Below, one piece after another: positions 23,948 to 35,600 of a stretch of 64,000 bases of DNA. Below the pieces are notes generated by a model that was not told the DNA's origin, did not search any database, and saw only the letters and a list, made by a program, of their open reading frames with translations. The number at the start of each line of letters is the position of its first letter. Positions within the stretch are counted from its first letter, which is position 1. The stretch covers positions 4,334,609-4,398,608 of the forward strand of contig OZ022583.1 in NCBI GenBank assembly GCA_963669155.1, read 5' to 3'. Origin of the DNA: Arbacia lixula. Taxonomy: Eukaryota; Echinodermata; Echinoidea; Arbacioida; Arbaciidae. The translations under genes were made by a program, and so were the position numbers.

Positions 23948-24980
23948 GGTAAGACATATATTCGCATTGAATATTACAGGACCTGTAATTATAGCAGAAT
24001 CGTCTGCCGTGACCATAGATCCCATGCTCGTTTCATCGCAGGATCATGTGAAGGAATCAATAATATGTCGTTAGCGATGGAACTGTTATGCCATGATTAC
24101 AATCTATACCACATTCTTGACCTCAGCCCCGGCCCTTCCTGGAATACTGTATTCTTTTCGCATAGATATTATCGGCCTCTGGAAAAGTATCAGAGCACGT
24201 GTTTTTGGTATTTACACATCAAATAATATTTGTCATGTTTGTCCTATCTTTCGGTAGCAAGACTCATCCACTTGCTATTCGTAAATCTTTTTATTTTTAT
24301 TTTTAGACTTTTAGGTATGAAGACTCAACCACTGGCAGCAGTAATCGATAGAGTGGCTGCAAGTCCGCTGGCGGATATCGATCAAATAGTCCTATGTAGC
24401 TGACTATGTCGAGAATAACGACAGGAACAATGGAACAATAACTTCCTTAATGTCGTCCTGAAATTGATTTGTTAATATCATTGAAGAGTGTTTTGTATGA
24501 CCCTTCTTCTGTCGAAAGCTCCTCGACTAGAGTACACAGGCTATTATGTGTGAAACTGTTTGGGGGCTATTTTACGTCGGTACTTAAAATAGCATTATAA
24601 CGATGACAATCGTTGTGGAGGAAGTTTAAAGTTAGCTCGTCCCTTTTGCAGACCTAAGTCTAAAAGTTCTCTGACTTTGTCATCATTTGAGAGAGAGAGT
24701 GGCTACACAACATTTCCCTGGAATCGAAAAAGCGTAATATTCGGTTTTGAGGAAATAATTTTCGATAATTGATCGAGCTTTCTATTTTCGTACCACGAAG
24801 ATAGTCGTAATGTCAAATTGTGTCAACGGTCGGCAATTAATTTGAATCAAATCTCAGTGAAAACTAGGTAGAGTTTCATTTATTCTACGGGAGTTAAAGT
24901 CCCTCTGACCTTAAAATTTAACAGTTTGTATTCCAAAGATCAGTGCTAAGTATGTGCCAACTTTCATGAAGTTTGCAGAT
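23948..24980. other. intergenic, no gene seen
   Basis: AT-rich DNA without long frames. The segment 24580-24640 resembles the degenerate repeat that becomes clear after 24985. Confidence 0.5.
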
Positions 24981-24984
24981 GTTT

Positions 24985-25530
24985 GTAAAAAGGGACGGGC
25001 CATCTTACACGATATCGAAATCCAACATTACAGTTAGTCCCCCGCATCTGATATATTTAGCAAACTGGGCAAAAATTCTAATATTGAGCAATTCAGAAGA
25101 TTAAAAAATAAGAAGTACAGGTACTTTAACTTCTCTTGAAAGCCGTGTGCGGTGTTTAAATAGCATCATAATGATGAAAATTGTTGTTTTGGGAAGTTTA
25201 AGCGATATAAAAATTTAGTTAGAACTCTAAATCTGTTGCATTTGGCAAATCTGATAAAAAAAAATGCCCAATACATGTATTCAGCAATTCGAAGGAATCA
25301 ACTATACGAACTCCTTCAAATCGTCTTCAAAGCCTTGCACAGTGCTAAAGCATACGGTCGTTGTTTAGCGAAGTTTAAGCGACATCGAAAATAAGACCTC
25401 CAAAACTGATACATTGGCAAACTGAGCAAAATATGCAATATTGAGCAATTCGGAGTATTCAAAAGTACGAACTCCTTCAAATTCTCTTAAAAGTCGTGTG
25501 CAGTGCTTGAATGGGACGAGGCAAGTTTCA
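24985..25530. repeat. degenerate tandem repeat, ~170-185-bp period
   Basis: Three diverged copies share the words GGCAAACTGxGCAAAA, ATATTGAGCAATTCxGAxxAT, GAACTCCTTCAAAT and AAAGxCGTGTGCAGTGCTT. CAAACTGGG-type anchors fall near 25065, 25247 and 25418. The length is nucleosome-like, but the copies are old and few. Confidence 0.7.
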
Positions 25531-25689
25531 GGCCTTAGTTTGGGAATTCCGTGGTACCCCTTAGGAAGTACTTATTATCATCCTAGATATGCTCGTTAGA
25601 GGAACCTAAACCAGTAATGGAATGTTCCCCAATACAGAATTTGAGTGTTACCATGGTTACGGAGATATCGCCAGATACACAAAGGATAC

Positions 25690-25885
25690 ATTAAAATTCG
25701 TTGCTAAAGGCCTCATTTTCCCCCAGCAACAGTACAATGTAGTCACATAGTGTTTGTAAAACACATATACAGTGTATAGCATATTTCCAGAAATTATGTC
25801 AAAGCTAGAAATCACTCAAAAAAGGAAAAGTTTAAATTTGTTGCTAAGGTCTCCTTTCCCCTAGCAATGGTACAATGTGGTTCCA
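25690..25885. repeat. ~52-bp direct repeat pair
   Basis: TTAAAATTCGTTGCTAAAGG through AGCAACAGTACAATGTAGT (about 25690-25745) recurs as TTTAAATTTGTTGCTAAGG through AGCAATGGTACAATGTGGT (about 25828-25883). Confidence 0.7.
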
Positions 25886-26204
25886 TTAGATGTGGAATTT
25901 CGTTTCGTTTCCATACGTATAGCATAATGCACATTCAAGCGAGCTTTCTTCGCTTCGTTATTTGTGATTCTAGTTCATTCTTGTTTCACCATTCATAGCT
26001 CGCTCATCTCTAAGCCCCTCCATCAGCTAGTGTCGCCAGCGTTCCAGATTTCCTAGCCACTCAGCAAAGAGTGGACTCGGCGACAAAAACAGTTACTTGT
26101 CCCCGAGGATCGAACAACTCGCGTTCAAGAGCGAAGGAAATCGTCAGCCTCCCCCTTTTTCACCGGCCACGTTCGCCCCAGCTGCCCCTCCCTTCGAGCA
26201 AGGA

Positions 26205-26400
26205 TGTTTAAGTACATGGATACCAATCCCTCTGAACAAGGTTTGATTCCGCCACTTAATATTCATGACTAGCAGCTACTCTCGACAATATGACGCATAC
26301 GCGATTGCGTCACGTTCGCCTGGATTTTATTTCCACACATGTACATTTCAGCTTTCGCTGTTGAACTTTTATAATTTTGTCAATAAGTGCTTGTTATGTG
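26205..26400. repeat. dispersed ~210-bp repeat, copy 2
   Basis: Homologous to 16310-16520 in the same orientation (AACAAGG, CCGCCACT, AATATTCATGACT, GCGATTGCGTCACGTTC). Coding content absent. Confidence 0.75.
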
Positions 26401-26911
26401 GTAAATAAGGACCAGCGAATACGAAATTTGGTACTCATTCTTTTAGATAAAAAAAACTAGATTGGGCGCAGCTAGACATGTTCTTTCATGTTACTTGTCT
26501 AAAAGGAAAACATCAGAAAGAAACGTTTCATGCATTTTTTTAATCGAATATGATGCGGAACATTGTGAAATTTAGACTTTTATACTGCAACTTGATATCA
26601 AGTTTAGAGCCTTTTGCCATGTTGTAACAATATTCCTCGATTGAATCTTCATATATGCAGCTGCGCAAGCATATGGGGTGAGGATATTTCCCCCAAATCC
26701 TTCTGCGAATCCGATTTTGCTTGTACATCAAATCCAGAGAATCAGTGGAATTCAACATTGAGATCAAAGAGAAAATCTTTGTAAAGCATTCCTGTGTGAC
26801 TAGAAGGAGAGTACAATAAATCAGCATTAATTAAACGGCTGATGGATATCCATGTGCATAAACATCCTTGCTTCGAGCAGCTCGCCGAGTTACTCAACCC
26901 ATTGCATTCAA

Positions 26912-29376
26912 TGAAAGTGGACCTGATAGTACATATGTATAGTGATGATAATGAAAGTGGACCTGATAGTTTAGTGATGATAATGAAAGTGGACCTGATA
27001 GTAGTGGTAGTGATGATGATAATGAAAGTGGACCTGATAGTATAGTGATGATAATGAAAGTGGACCTGATAGTAGTGGTAGTGATGATAATGAAAGTGGA
27101 CCTGATAGAAATGGTAGTGGTGATGATAATGAAAGTGGACCTGATAGTAGTGTTAGTGATGATGATAATGAAAGTGGACCTGATAGTACTGGTAGTGATG
27201 ATGATAATGAAAGTGGACCTGATACTAGTAGTAGTGATGATAATGAAAGTGGACCTGATAGAAATGGGAGTGATGATGATAATGAAAGTGGACTTGATAG
27301 TAGTGATGATGATAATGAAAGTGGACCTGATAGTACTGGTAGTGATGATGATAATGAAAGTGGACCTGATACTAGTAGTAGTGATGATAATGACAGTGGA
27401 CCTGATAGAAATGTTAGTGATGATGATAATGAAAGTGGACTTGATAGTAGTGATGATGATAATGAAAGTGGACCTGATAGTAGTGGTAGTGAAAATGATA
27501 ATAAAGTGGACCTGATAGTAGTGGTAGTGATGATAATGACAGTGGACCTAATAGAAATGGTAGTGGAGATGATAATGAAAGTGGACCTGATAGAAGTGGT
27601 AGTGATGATGATAATGAAAGTGGACCTGATAGAAATGGTAGTGAAGATGATAATGAAAGTGGACCTGATAGTAGTGGGAGTGATGATAATGACAGTGGAC
27701 CTAATAGAAATGGTAGTGGAGATGATAATGAAAGTGGACCTGATAGAAGTGGTAGTGATGATGATAATGAAAGTGGACCTGATACTAGTAGTAGTGATGA
27801 TAATGAAAGTGGACCTGATAGAAATGGTAGTGGTGATGATAATGAAAGTGGACCTGATAGTAGTGTTAGTGGTGATGATAATGAAAGTGGACCTGATAGA
27901 AATGGTAGTGAAGATGATAATGAAAGTGGACCTGATAGTAGTGGGAGTGATGATAATGACAGTGGACCTAATAGAAATGGTAGTGGAGATGATAATGAAA
28001 GTGGACCTGATAGAAGTGGTAGTGATGATGATAATGAAAGTGGACCTGATAGAAATGGTAGTGAAGATGATAATGAAAGTGGACCTGATAGTAGTGGGAG
28101 TGATGATAATGACAGTGGACCTGATAGAAATGGTAGTGGAGATGATAATGAAAGTGGACCTGATAGAAATGGTAGTGATGATGATAATGAAAGTGGACCT
28201 GATACTAGTAGTAGTGATGATAATGAAAGTGGACCTGATAGAAATGGTAGTGGTGATGGTAATGAAAGTGGACCTGATAGTAGTGTTAGTGATGATGATA
28301 ATGAAAGTGGACCTGATACTAGTAGTAGTGATGATAATTAAAGTGGACCTGATAGAAATGGTAGTGATGATGATAATGAAAGTGGACCTGATACTAGTAG
28401 TAGTGATGATAATGAAAGTGGACCTGATAGAAATAGTAGTGATGATGATAATGAAAGTGGACCTGATACTAGTAGTAGTGATGATAATGAAAGTGGACCT
28501 GATAGAAATGGTAGTGATGATGATAATGAAAGTGGACCTGATAGTAGTGGGAGTGATGATAATGACAGTGGACCTGATAGAAATGGTAGTGGAGATGATA
28601 ATGAAAGTGGACCTGATAGAAGTGGTAGTGATGATGATAATGAAAGTGGACCTGATAGAAATGGTAGTGAAGATGATAATGAAAGTGGACCTGATAGAAA
28701 TGGTAGTGATGATGATAATGAAAGTGGACCTGATAGAAATGGTAGTGGAGATGATAATGAAAGTGGACCTGATAGAAATGGTAGTGAAGATGATAATGAA
28801 AGTGGACCTGATAGTAGTGGGAGTGATGATAATGACAGTGGACCTGATAGAAATGGTAGTGGAGATGATAATGAAAGTGGACCTGATAGAAATGGTAGTG
28901 ATGATGATAATGAAAGTGGACCTGATAGAAATGGTAGTGAAGATGATAATGAAAGTGGACCTGATAGTAGTGGGAGTGATGATAATGACAGTGGACCTGA
29001 TAGAAATGGTAGTGGAGATGATAATGAAAGTGGACCTGATAGAAGTGGTAGTGATGATGATAATGAAAGTGGACCTGATACTAGTAGTAGTGATGATAAT
29101 GAAAGTGGACCTGATAGAAATGGTAGTGGAGATGATAATGAAAGTGGACCTGATAGTAGTGGTAGTGATGATGATAATGACAGTGGACCTGATAGAAATA
29201 GTAGTGATGATGATAATGAAAGTGGACCTGATAGTAATGGTAGTGAAGATGATAATGAAAGTGAACCCGATTACAACTGTATAATGTCTACTTTCATTAT
29301 CATCCTCACTACCATTATTTCAACGCCCACTTTCATTATCATCATCACTACCATTACTATCATGCTCACTGTCATT
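26912..29376 (+). repeat. 2.4-kb array of a 36-bp unit, possibly coding
   Basis: About 65-70 units of GATGATAATGAAAGTGGACC plus a variable second half (TGATAGAAATGGTAGT type). Unit lengths are 27, 33 or 36 bp, so nearly all indels are multiples of three. The third frame is closed by TGA/TAA in every unit. Two frames stay open: one reads MIMKVDLI repeats, the other acidic DDNESGPDRNGS repeats. Larger blocks of units are themselves repeated (for example 27538, 27690 and 27957). After 29281 about two units appear inverted (ACTTTCATTATCATC). One-base slips near 26975, 27036 and 27500 break any single reading frame through the whole array. No start exon or splice context is evident. Confidence 0.9.
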
Positions 29377-29462
29377 CTTTTTGCTCGTTATATTTCTGCT
29401 GTAATGGAGTTTCACATTCAGTAGCTGGTATAAGCCTGCATTAAAGGTCTGTGTACATGTTT
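29370..29462. repeat. dispersed repeat C, inverted copy at 34491-34575
   Basis: TTATATTTCTGCTGTAATGG, then CAGTAGCTGGTATAAGCCTG and TGTGTACATGT, match the reverse complement of 34491-34575 over about 85 bp. It directly follows the 36-bp array. It may be the end of a transposon carrying the array. Confidence 0.75.
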
Positions 29463-29536
29463 TAAGGCCAACCGTTACGAAAATCGAAATTCATATATTC
29501 AATATACCATTACTATCACCCCCACCCTGCTTCCCC

Positions 29537-29537
<1 letters not shown>

Positions 29538-29586
<49 letters not shown>
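29538..29586. repeat. (CA)n microsatellite
   Basis: About 24 CA units. A (GT)n-rich tract also occurs at 49395-49432. Confidence 0.95.
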
Positions 29587-29588
<2 letters not shown>

Positions 29589-29604
29589 ACACTGACATAG
29601 CCTA

Positions 29605-29785
29605 TGTACTAGGCTGTGGAGTCCATGGACACACCTGAGTCTGTTACAACTATGTCCTACTCCCACTTGCTAGCCTGGCCTCTCCTCACCACAGTACGGC
29701 CTCTCTGCACTGAGTAGTCTGTGTCACCAGACACAGTTGTTTTCAGACTCTGTTGTGTCCATGCACTCCACAGTCTAAACTGGGC
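29605..29785. mobile_element. ~180-bp foldback element D (copy 1)
   Basis: The left arm GGCTGTGGAGTCCATGGACA continues through GTCTGTTACAACTATGTC. It is complementary to the right arm, whose reverse complement reads GACTGTGGAGTGCATGGACA. The right half shares GAGTAGTCTGTGT and CAGTTGTT with 41396-41570. No TSD was identified. Confidence 0.7.
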
Positions 29786-29789
29786 TAAC

Positions 29790-30849
29790 ACTGATACTCT
29801 CCATTCACTCTCAATAATGAAAAACTATTTAATTCTTTTCATCATCGTCAAACCAAGTTTTAATCATATTTATAAACTAGATATTAGTTAGATTCATATT
29901 ATACATTATACACAATTGATAAAAAGACACACGCAGTAAAATTTTACATTCAAATCACATATTTATGTACATTCACAAAATAAGTTACGTATTTCAAAAA
30001 CATTCAGAAAAGCAGAAATAATAATGGAAATCACATTACATTAACCCTATATAGTCCGGGCTATTTTGAAATCGCATAGCCCAGAGGGGGGTTGGGGGGG
30101 CAAAACAGCCCCCCCCCCCCCAAGATCTCGACCATTGATCGTGCGATCGCGACAAAAATTGGCACGTACGTCACCGATGATGTAATCACCACAATTCAAT
30201 TGTCAATTGCACCAAAAGATTCAAATTTATTTTTAATTAATTAAATTATGCTAATTAATGCATAAAATCATAATTTGGTTGTAAATCAACCCCAAAACTA
30301 CTGGATTAGTCCAGACACTCTTCTCAAGATTATTATCAAATTAGGATTTAAAAAAATGGCAATATCAAATTTTTCTTATGTATTTCTTTGTTTTTCAACT
30401 TTATGTTTTTCATTGTTTTTTCAATGGAAATCGTTGGCAACACTATTACAGTCATATATAACATAAAATCTAATGTTTCTCTTCAGTAAAAATGAAAATA
30501 TGACACATTTATGAATTTTGGCTAGACACAGAATTTGCATTGGATTTGTAACATGAAATCACATTTTTGAGCAATTTTTGGTCTGACATGCACGTACAAA
30601 GTGTTATGTAACTTCGGAACCGCGTACCCCCGCTTTGCAAATTTGGTCTTAAAAGTTGCGTGAGACTTAGAGGGGAAAAGTCCTGTAACGTTACAGCGTG
30701 ATCTTTTAGTGTTACAAATTTATCACAAAAAGTGTCGAGGGGGGGGGGGGGGGGCTTTTTTTGCCGCCCTCTCCCGGTCTCTCTGAACTTCGTAATGAGA
30801 ACTCTTGATTCTCAAAGAAAGATCCTGTGTTGTGTTTCGAGTCTGGCCT
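29790..30849. other. intergenic up to assembly gap
   Basis: No gene seen. Poly(G)/poly(C) runs lie at 30077-30120 and 30738-30754. Confidence 0.5.
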
Positions 30850-31049
30850 NNNNNNNNNNNNNNNNNNNNNNNNNNNNNNNNNNNNNNNNNNNNNNNNNNN
30901 NNNNNNNNNNNNNNNNNNNNNNNNNNNNNNNNNNNNNNNNNNNNNNNNNNNNNNNNNNNNNNNNNNNNNNNNNNNNNNNNNNNNNNNNNNNNNNNNNNNN
31001 NNNNNNNNNNNNNNNNNNNNNNNNNNNNNNNNNNNNNNNNNNNNNNNNN
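30850..31049. other. assembly gap (200 N)
   Basis: Exactly 200 undetermined bases, a placeholder-like length. The left flank (about 30771-30815, GGTCTCTCTGAACTTCGTAA) recurs nearly unchanged at about 31614-31657, beyond the gap. The break may therefore sit in a duplicated or mis-joined segment. Translations across the N block are meaningless. Confidence 0.98.
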
Positions 31050-32688
31050 CTTCAGGGAGAAAAAGAACACTGTTTAATAAATCTAATAATGGTTGATGGG
31101 CTATGTACTCTAAAACCAGGAGCCCATAGTCCGTTCAATAGCCCTGGAAACCCTGGCAGACTCGTTACAAAATGTTCAGCATACTTCAAAGACTAAAGAT
31201 ACTCAACATGACCACCAAGTGCAATGGTTGGTGGTGAGGGTGTCTGGGGTGTTTTGTGTGTAATTAGCCTTTGAATACATACATACATATGTACAAACAT
31301 TTTTGTCCCGATTTGTCACAATATTCAAAGGATTATTACAAGAATATGTAATGATAACTTTAACAAAACCTGCGCTAAACAGCTTACATCATTTAGCTTT
31401 GCAAAGTGTGTAAAGTTCAGCCTGATTTGATTTTGAACTTTTAAACTATCACCAATTAAAGATGTTTAAGTTTTTCATGTGGGGCCATCAAGGAGGTGCC
31501 CCACCATAAGAAATGCAGCTAATGGTCATTGGGGTATCTTTGGGGGAGGCCTAACATTTAATTTCCACTTGGTCTGCCAAGTTACTTGTCAAGATTCGCT
31601 GAATGGCTACTGGCTCCCGGTCTCTCTAAACTTCGTAATGAGAACTCTTGATTCTCTTATGCACGCATACATCCTGGGAATTGGACATATTTTTTTGCCT
31701 GCGCTTCCCTTTCTCAATCCAAGTGCAGCTAATATGTTTTACCAAGACAAATTCTAAGGTAAGCCAATCAGCAAGCACCTGTGTATAGCTGCTCAGCTAA
31801 AGCCAGGGTAATAATGATTGCTCATAACGCATGATGCCATCTCTAGTTTGTCTACGGCATGAATACAATGTTCCAGGCTGCATTGAAAAATGCTCAATAT
31901 GGTCAAAAGACTGTGCTAGTATGGCAGTAATTCACTTGTCTGTAAACTATACATCTCTGCTATAAGCTCATAGCAAATGACTGATAACTAGTAAATGTAT
32001 TCACATAAGAGAGTAATATACAAAATACATTATGTGTACATTATAGGGAGGTGAGTTGGTTTGTACATTTATGGATAATGCAAGACATGTATCTTGAGAA
32101 TGGACATGTATTGAGTACATATGTGCTCGTAATAAATTTACAAAAGCCACAAATTACAGAGGGGATAAGATTTCTGTCAGGATTGAACCTTTTTTGCCGA
32201 GTGCTAGCTGGCAATATTTATCCATCCACACCATGTCCAATTTTTTGAGCACTGTCATCTACCAACATGACTTTTACTTGTGAGCTCTCAGCAGTTCTCT
32301 TTCATGCAAAATTAATCCAAAAATCCAAACATTTCCATCTCATATTGCCAGCTGCAAACCGAATTGAATGTGTTTGTGTCTTTGTTATTAGTGCTCTAGG
32401 CAGAGCTGTGAAACATGTGCTCTTTTTTCTCGCCAATGATCCTTAGAAATGGATGACATTTTTTTTTACACACTCATGCCCAAAACGAATTAAGGTGTTC
32501 CCTATTTGAGCCTGGGATAACAAATTCAAAGACTCACATGTACCTTGAGCCCTAGGTTTGAAATATGAATGTTTACAACACACAACTCTACACGGCCTGA
32601 AACATGGCTTGGGTGAATAAATGGGCATGTTCTAAAAGGCCTAATTGTTGGGAGGGGAGGGGGATTAACATCCCTGCTCGTGACAAAC
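31050..32688. other. intergenic / 3' flank of the PRR11-like gene
   Basis: No coding signal recognised. Includes the 31614-31657 copy of the sequence flanking the gap. The 3'UTR of the minus-strand gene ending at 32689 probably occupies part of 32300-32688. Confidence 0.45.
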
Positions 32689-35600
32689 TCATGGAGTAAA
32701 TCCAGAGGAGCTATTGAAGCTTGAGGGGCTGTCCCACCCGCTCATGGGAGACCCGCAGTGGCGACCGGGACTGTGCACGTTCTTGAATTTCTCCAGGATC
32801 TTCTGGTTGAAAGAGTCGATGCTGATGATACCGCCTGTCCCCCCAGATCCAGCAGCTGGTTTAGGTGGCTGCTTCCTCTTTGGGGTGCGGCCAGGAGACC
32901 TTCAATTTAAGGAGAAAGTGAATGTTTCAATAATAAAGTTTCTGTTGACAACTGCTGTGTTAAAATTTCTGCCAAGTGCCTTCCAGTACTTCTAAAATAG
33001 GGATGCAAGTAATTGACAAATTTTTTAGTGCCGACGATAAATTGAAACTGAAAATTTCTCCATTCAATAAGTCTTTTCACAATCTCGGCGCACATTGCAT
33101 TGTGGGTTTTTGTCAAAGGTCACTGAAGATAAACAAACATCGTTGCCCATAAGTGTCTAACGTGTATATTCACATAGAGATCTCAGTATTTATCGCTCTT
33201 TATATAAGGAAAAATGGAAGAAAATACGACAAGAAATCATTCTGAGCTCACACTGGAAGAAATCAAACTTTTGAAAGAGGGCGTTTTGAAGGATTTTCTG
33301 CAAATAAGAGGACGATGGGTTTGAAAGCAGAGCTGCAAGCGCTAGTGTTCAGTGCAGTGCAATTTGGTTACGATTTTACACCAAGAGAGAAGAAAGGTCA
33401 TGGTCAAAACAGTATGCCGAATTGCTGGTCTTAAATGGGAAACAAATTCCACATTCTTTGGTTGACCTGAAAGATGACTGGATGACATTTATGGTTTTGG
33501 TCACAGTCCCATTCCATAGACTTACATAAATGTTTTGTTCGAAAGCCAAGGCCTGTGATCGGTGACCATCAAAAATCTTACAAACCAAAAGCAAATGAAG
33601 ATTACTCATAAATATAGAAATATAAACACATTTCTCAACGTCATGAGTCAAAATTCATGAAAAAACTCCGCAAAAATAGGAATTATTCGTCCACCGGCGT
33701 CACTTTGACTTCGAAACAGCGATGCATCAATTGGCCACCCACGCATTGTTTATCTCCAGAGTTGCGTAACCAAGCTATTCTCGCGCATGCGCAGTGATGA
33801 CTGCAAAAAGGCCTCTAGTGGGCAGGATGAAAGTTGGATACACCTTTCACAAGTGGTCTAGTGCTTTACTGGGGAAGCTATTTCATACAAATACTTACTT
33901 TCATGATCATCTCAAACTCAAACTGTTATATATCACTATCTTGTCTGTAATATAGCTCGTATCTCACAACAATAGCAATGGTAATGAAAACAACATCATA
34001 GATCTGTATCGTATGGTAAATTAAATTCAAAGCCAAAATCCTAGGGAGGGGGGTAAAATTGCTCCCCTGCCATTAAGTTACCATTGAAAATAAACTTGAA
34101 AGACAGTTTTAGTGTGCAACAAAATGCTCAGTTCTGTAAAGGTTACAAAAGGAGATTCCTTTGAGTGTGAACTATACCAATAACAATTGATCAATAAAAC
34201 AAGAAAAAAAAAGGACTTGCTTACTTGTTAAATTTGACTGCCTTCAGTTTCCCTTTGTCAAAGCCGAGGAGCTCATCATGAATACTGGAGATGGAACTGA
34301 GGGAGGTTGTTGACCTACACATCAAGTAAAAGATCATCAATCAAATCATCTTGCTTGTGGTCAATGTGGTGATAAGTACAGATCATGTGAAAGTATTATA
34401 GTGATACATCATTTCACATTTCAACCAGCCCAGGTAGATATCATTTAAAAGCTAGATTAGCACAAAGATATGCACATCCACACATACAGTACATGTACAC
34501 AGAACTTTAATGCAGGCTTATACCAGCTACTGAACGTGCACCTCCATCAGAGCAGAAATATAAAAAGCAAAAAGAAATTTAACCCAAGAGCAGTGCAATG
34601 CTGCTGAATCCAAATTAGTCTCCTCTGTGGAATGGATTTAAAACATGAGTAATGAATTATTGAATTTGTAACAGCAAATTGCAAAATATTGCATACATAC
34701 ACCTGTAGCTTAAACGCATCCCAGCTATATCAGACATGTGGAAATGTCTGTTAAAAAAGTTCAAAGGTCACAACTTGTCATATCAATAGCATCAATCGCT
34801 TTGTTCATGTTAGTTAACCAGTGCTACCTACCCAGCCTTCTTGAGTTGCCTGAGGCGGGGTTCTGACTTCAGAAGTGCTTTCTTGGTAGGACTCCTGGCC
34901 GAACCGGTTGGCGTGGTTATCTGCGAGGCGGGCAACAATGAAGCTCAGTGATAGAATATCTAAATATTACATAATTTTAAGCATTCTTAAACAAATTAGA
35001 AGTAGCAGAAAGATTTCTGACCATATTAAAAAAAAGAAAAGAAATGGGAGAGCATATCAGAAATCATCATTACACGAAGCTGAACATCTCATTGAATAAG
35101 GAAGTACTCCAACTCCTGGAAGACAGGGTGGTCCATTTGCAAAAGTCATGAAACTCGGCAGGAATCAGCAGTATACCCTAACGATGAAGTGTATGAAATC
35201 TCACAGCCATAGCTACACAAACCTTTTCAGGTATAATAATAAACTAATCTTGCTAAATATGTTACTAATCTTGTTTACGTTTGAAACGCACATTATCGGA
35301 GCAGTATCGTTCATATACAGTATTGCAGCGGACACACACGGTGCTGATCACCACAGACATGTGTGGAGTGTACAACCACTATAAGCACTGCTCGCTACAA
35401 GAACCACCGAGGGTTTTGGATGACCTGTTGGAAACTTCAAAATCTAGCAATTGCTGTATTTTTGCTCAAAGTCAGTCTCCAGCTCTAAGGTCTTGTACAG
35501 TATTTTCTTCATTTTCACAATTTTTTTTTTTTGATCAGCAAAAATGTTACCCTGTTGGTTAGTTGTAAAGCCATGTATTGAATGGAAGAATCTACTCACA

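Noticed and set aside
27045..29284. Two long open frames (156 and 592 codons) reading MIMKVDLI repeats
   Set aside because: They are the alternative frame of the 36-bp array; length follows from stop-free repeat units. The acidic frame is more protein-like, and neither has splice or start context.
26912..29376. CRISPR array
   Set aside because: Repeats are contiguous with no spacers, and the sequence is an animal genome.
30723..31196. Open frames spanning the N gap
   Set aside because: Undetermined bases create artificial open frames.
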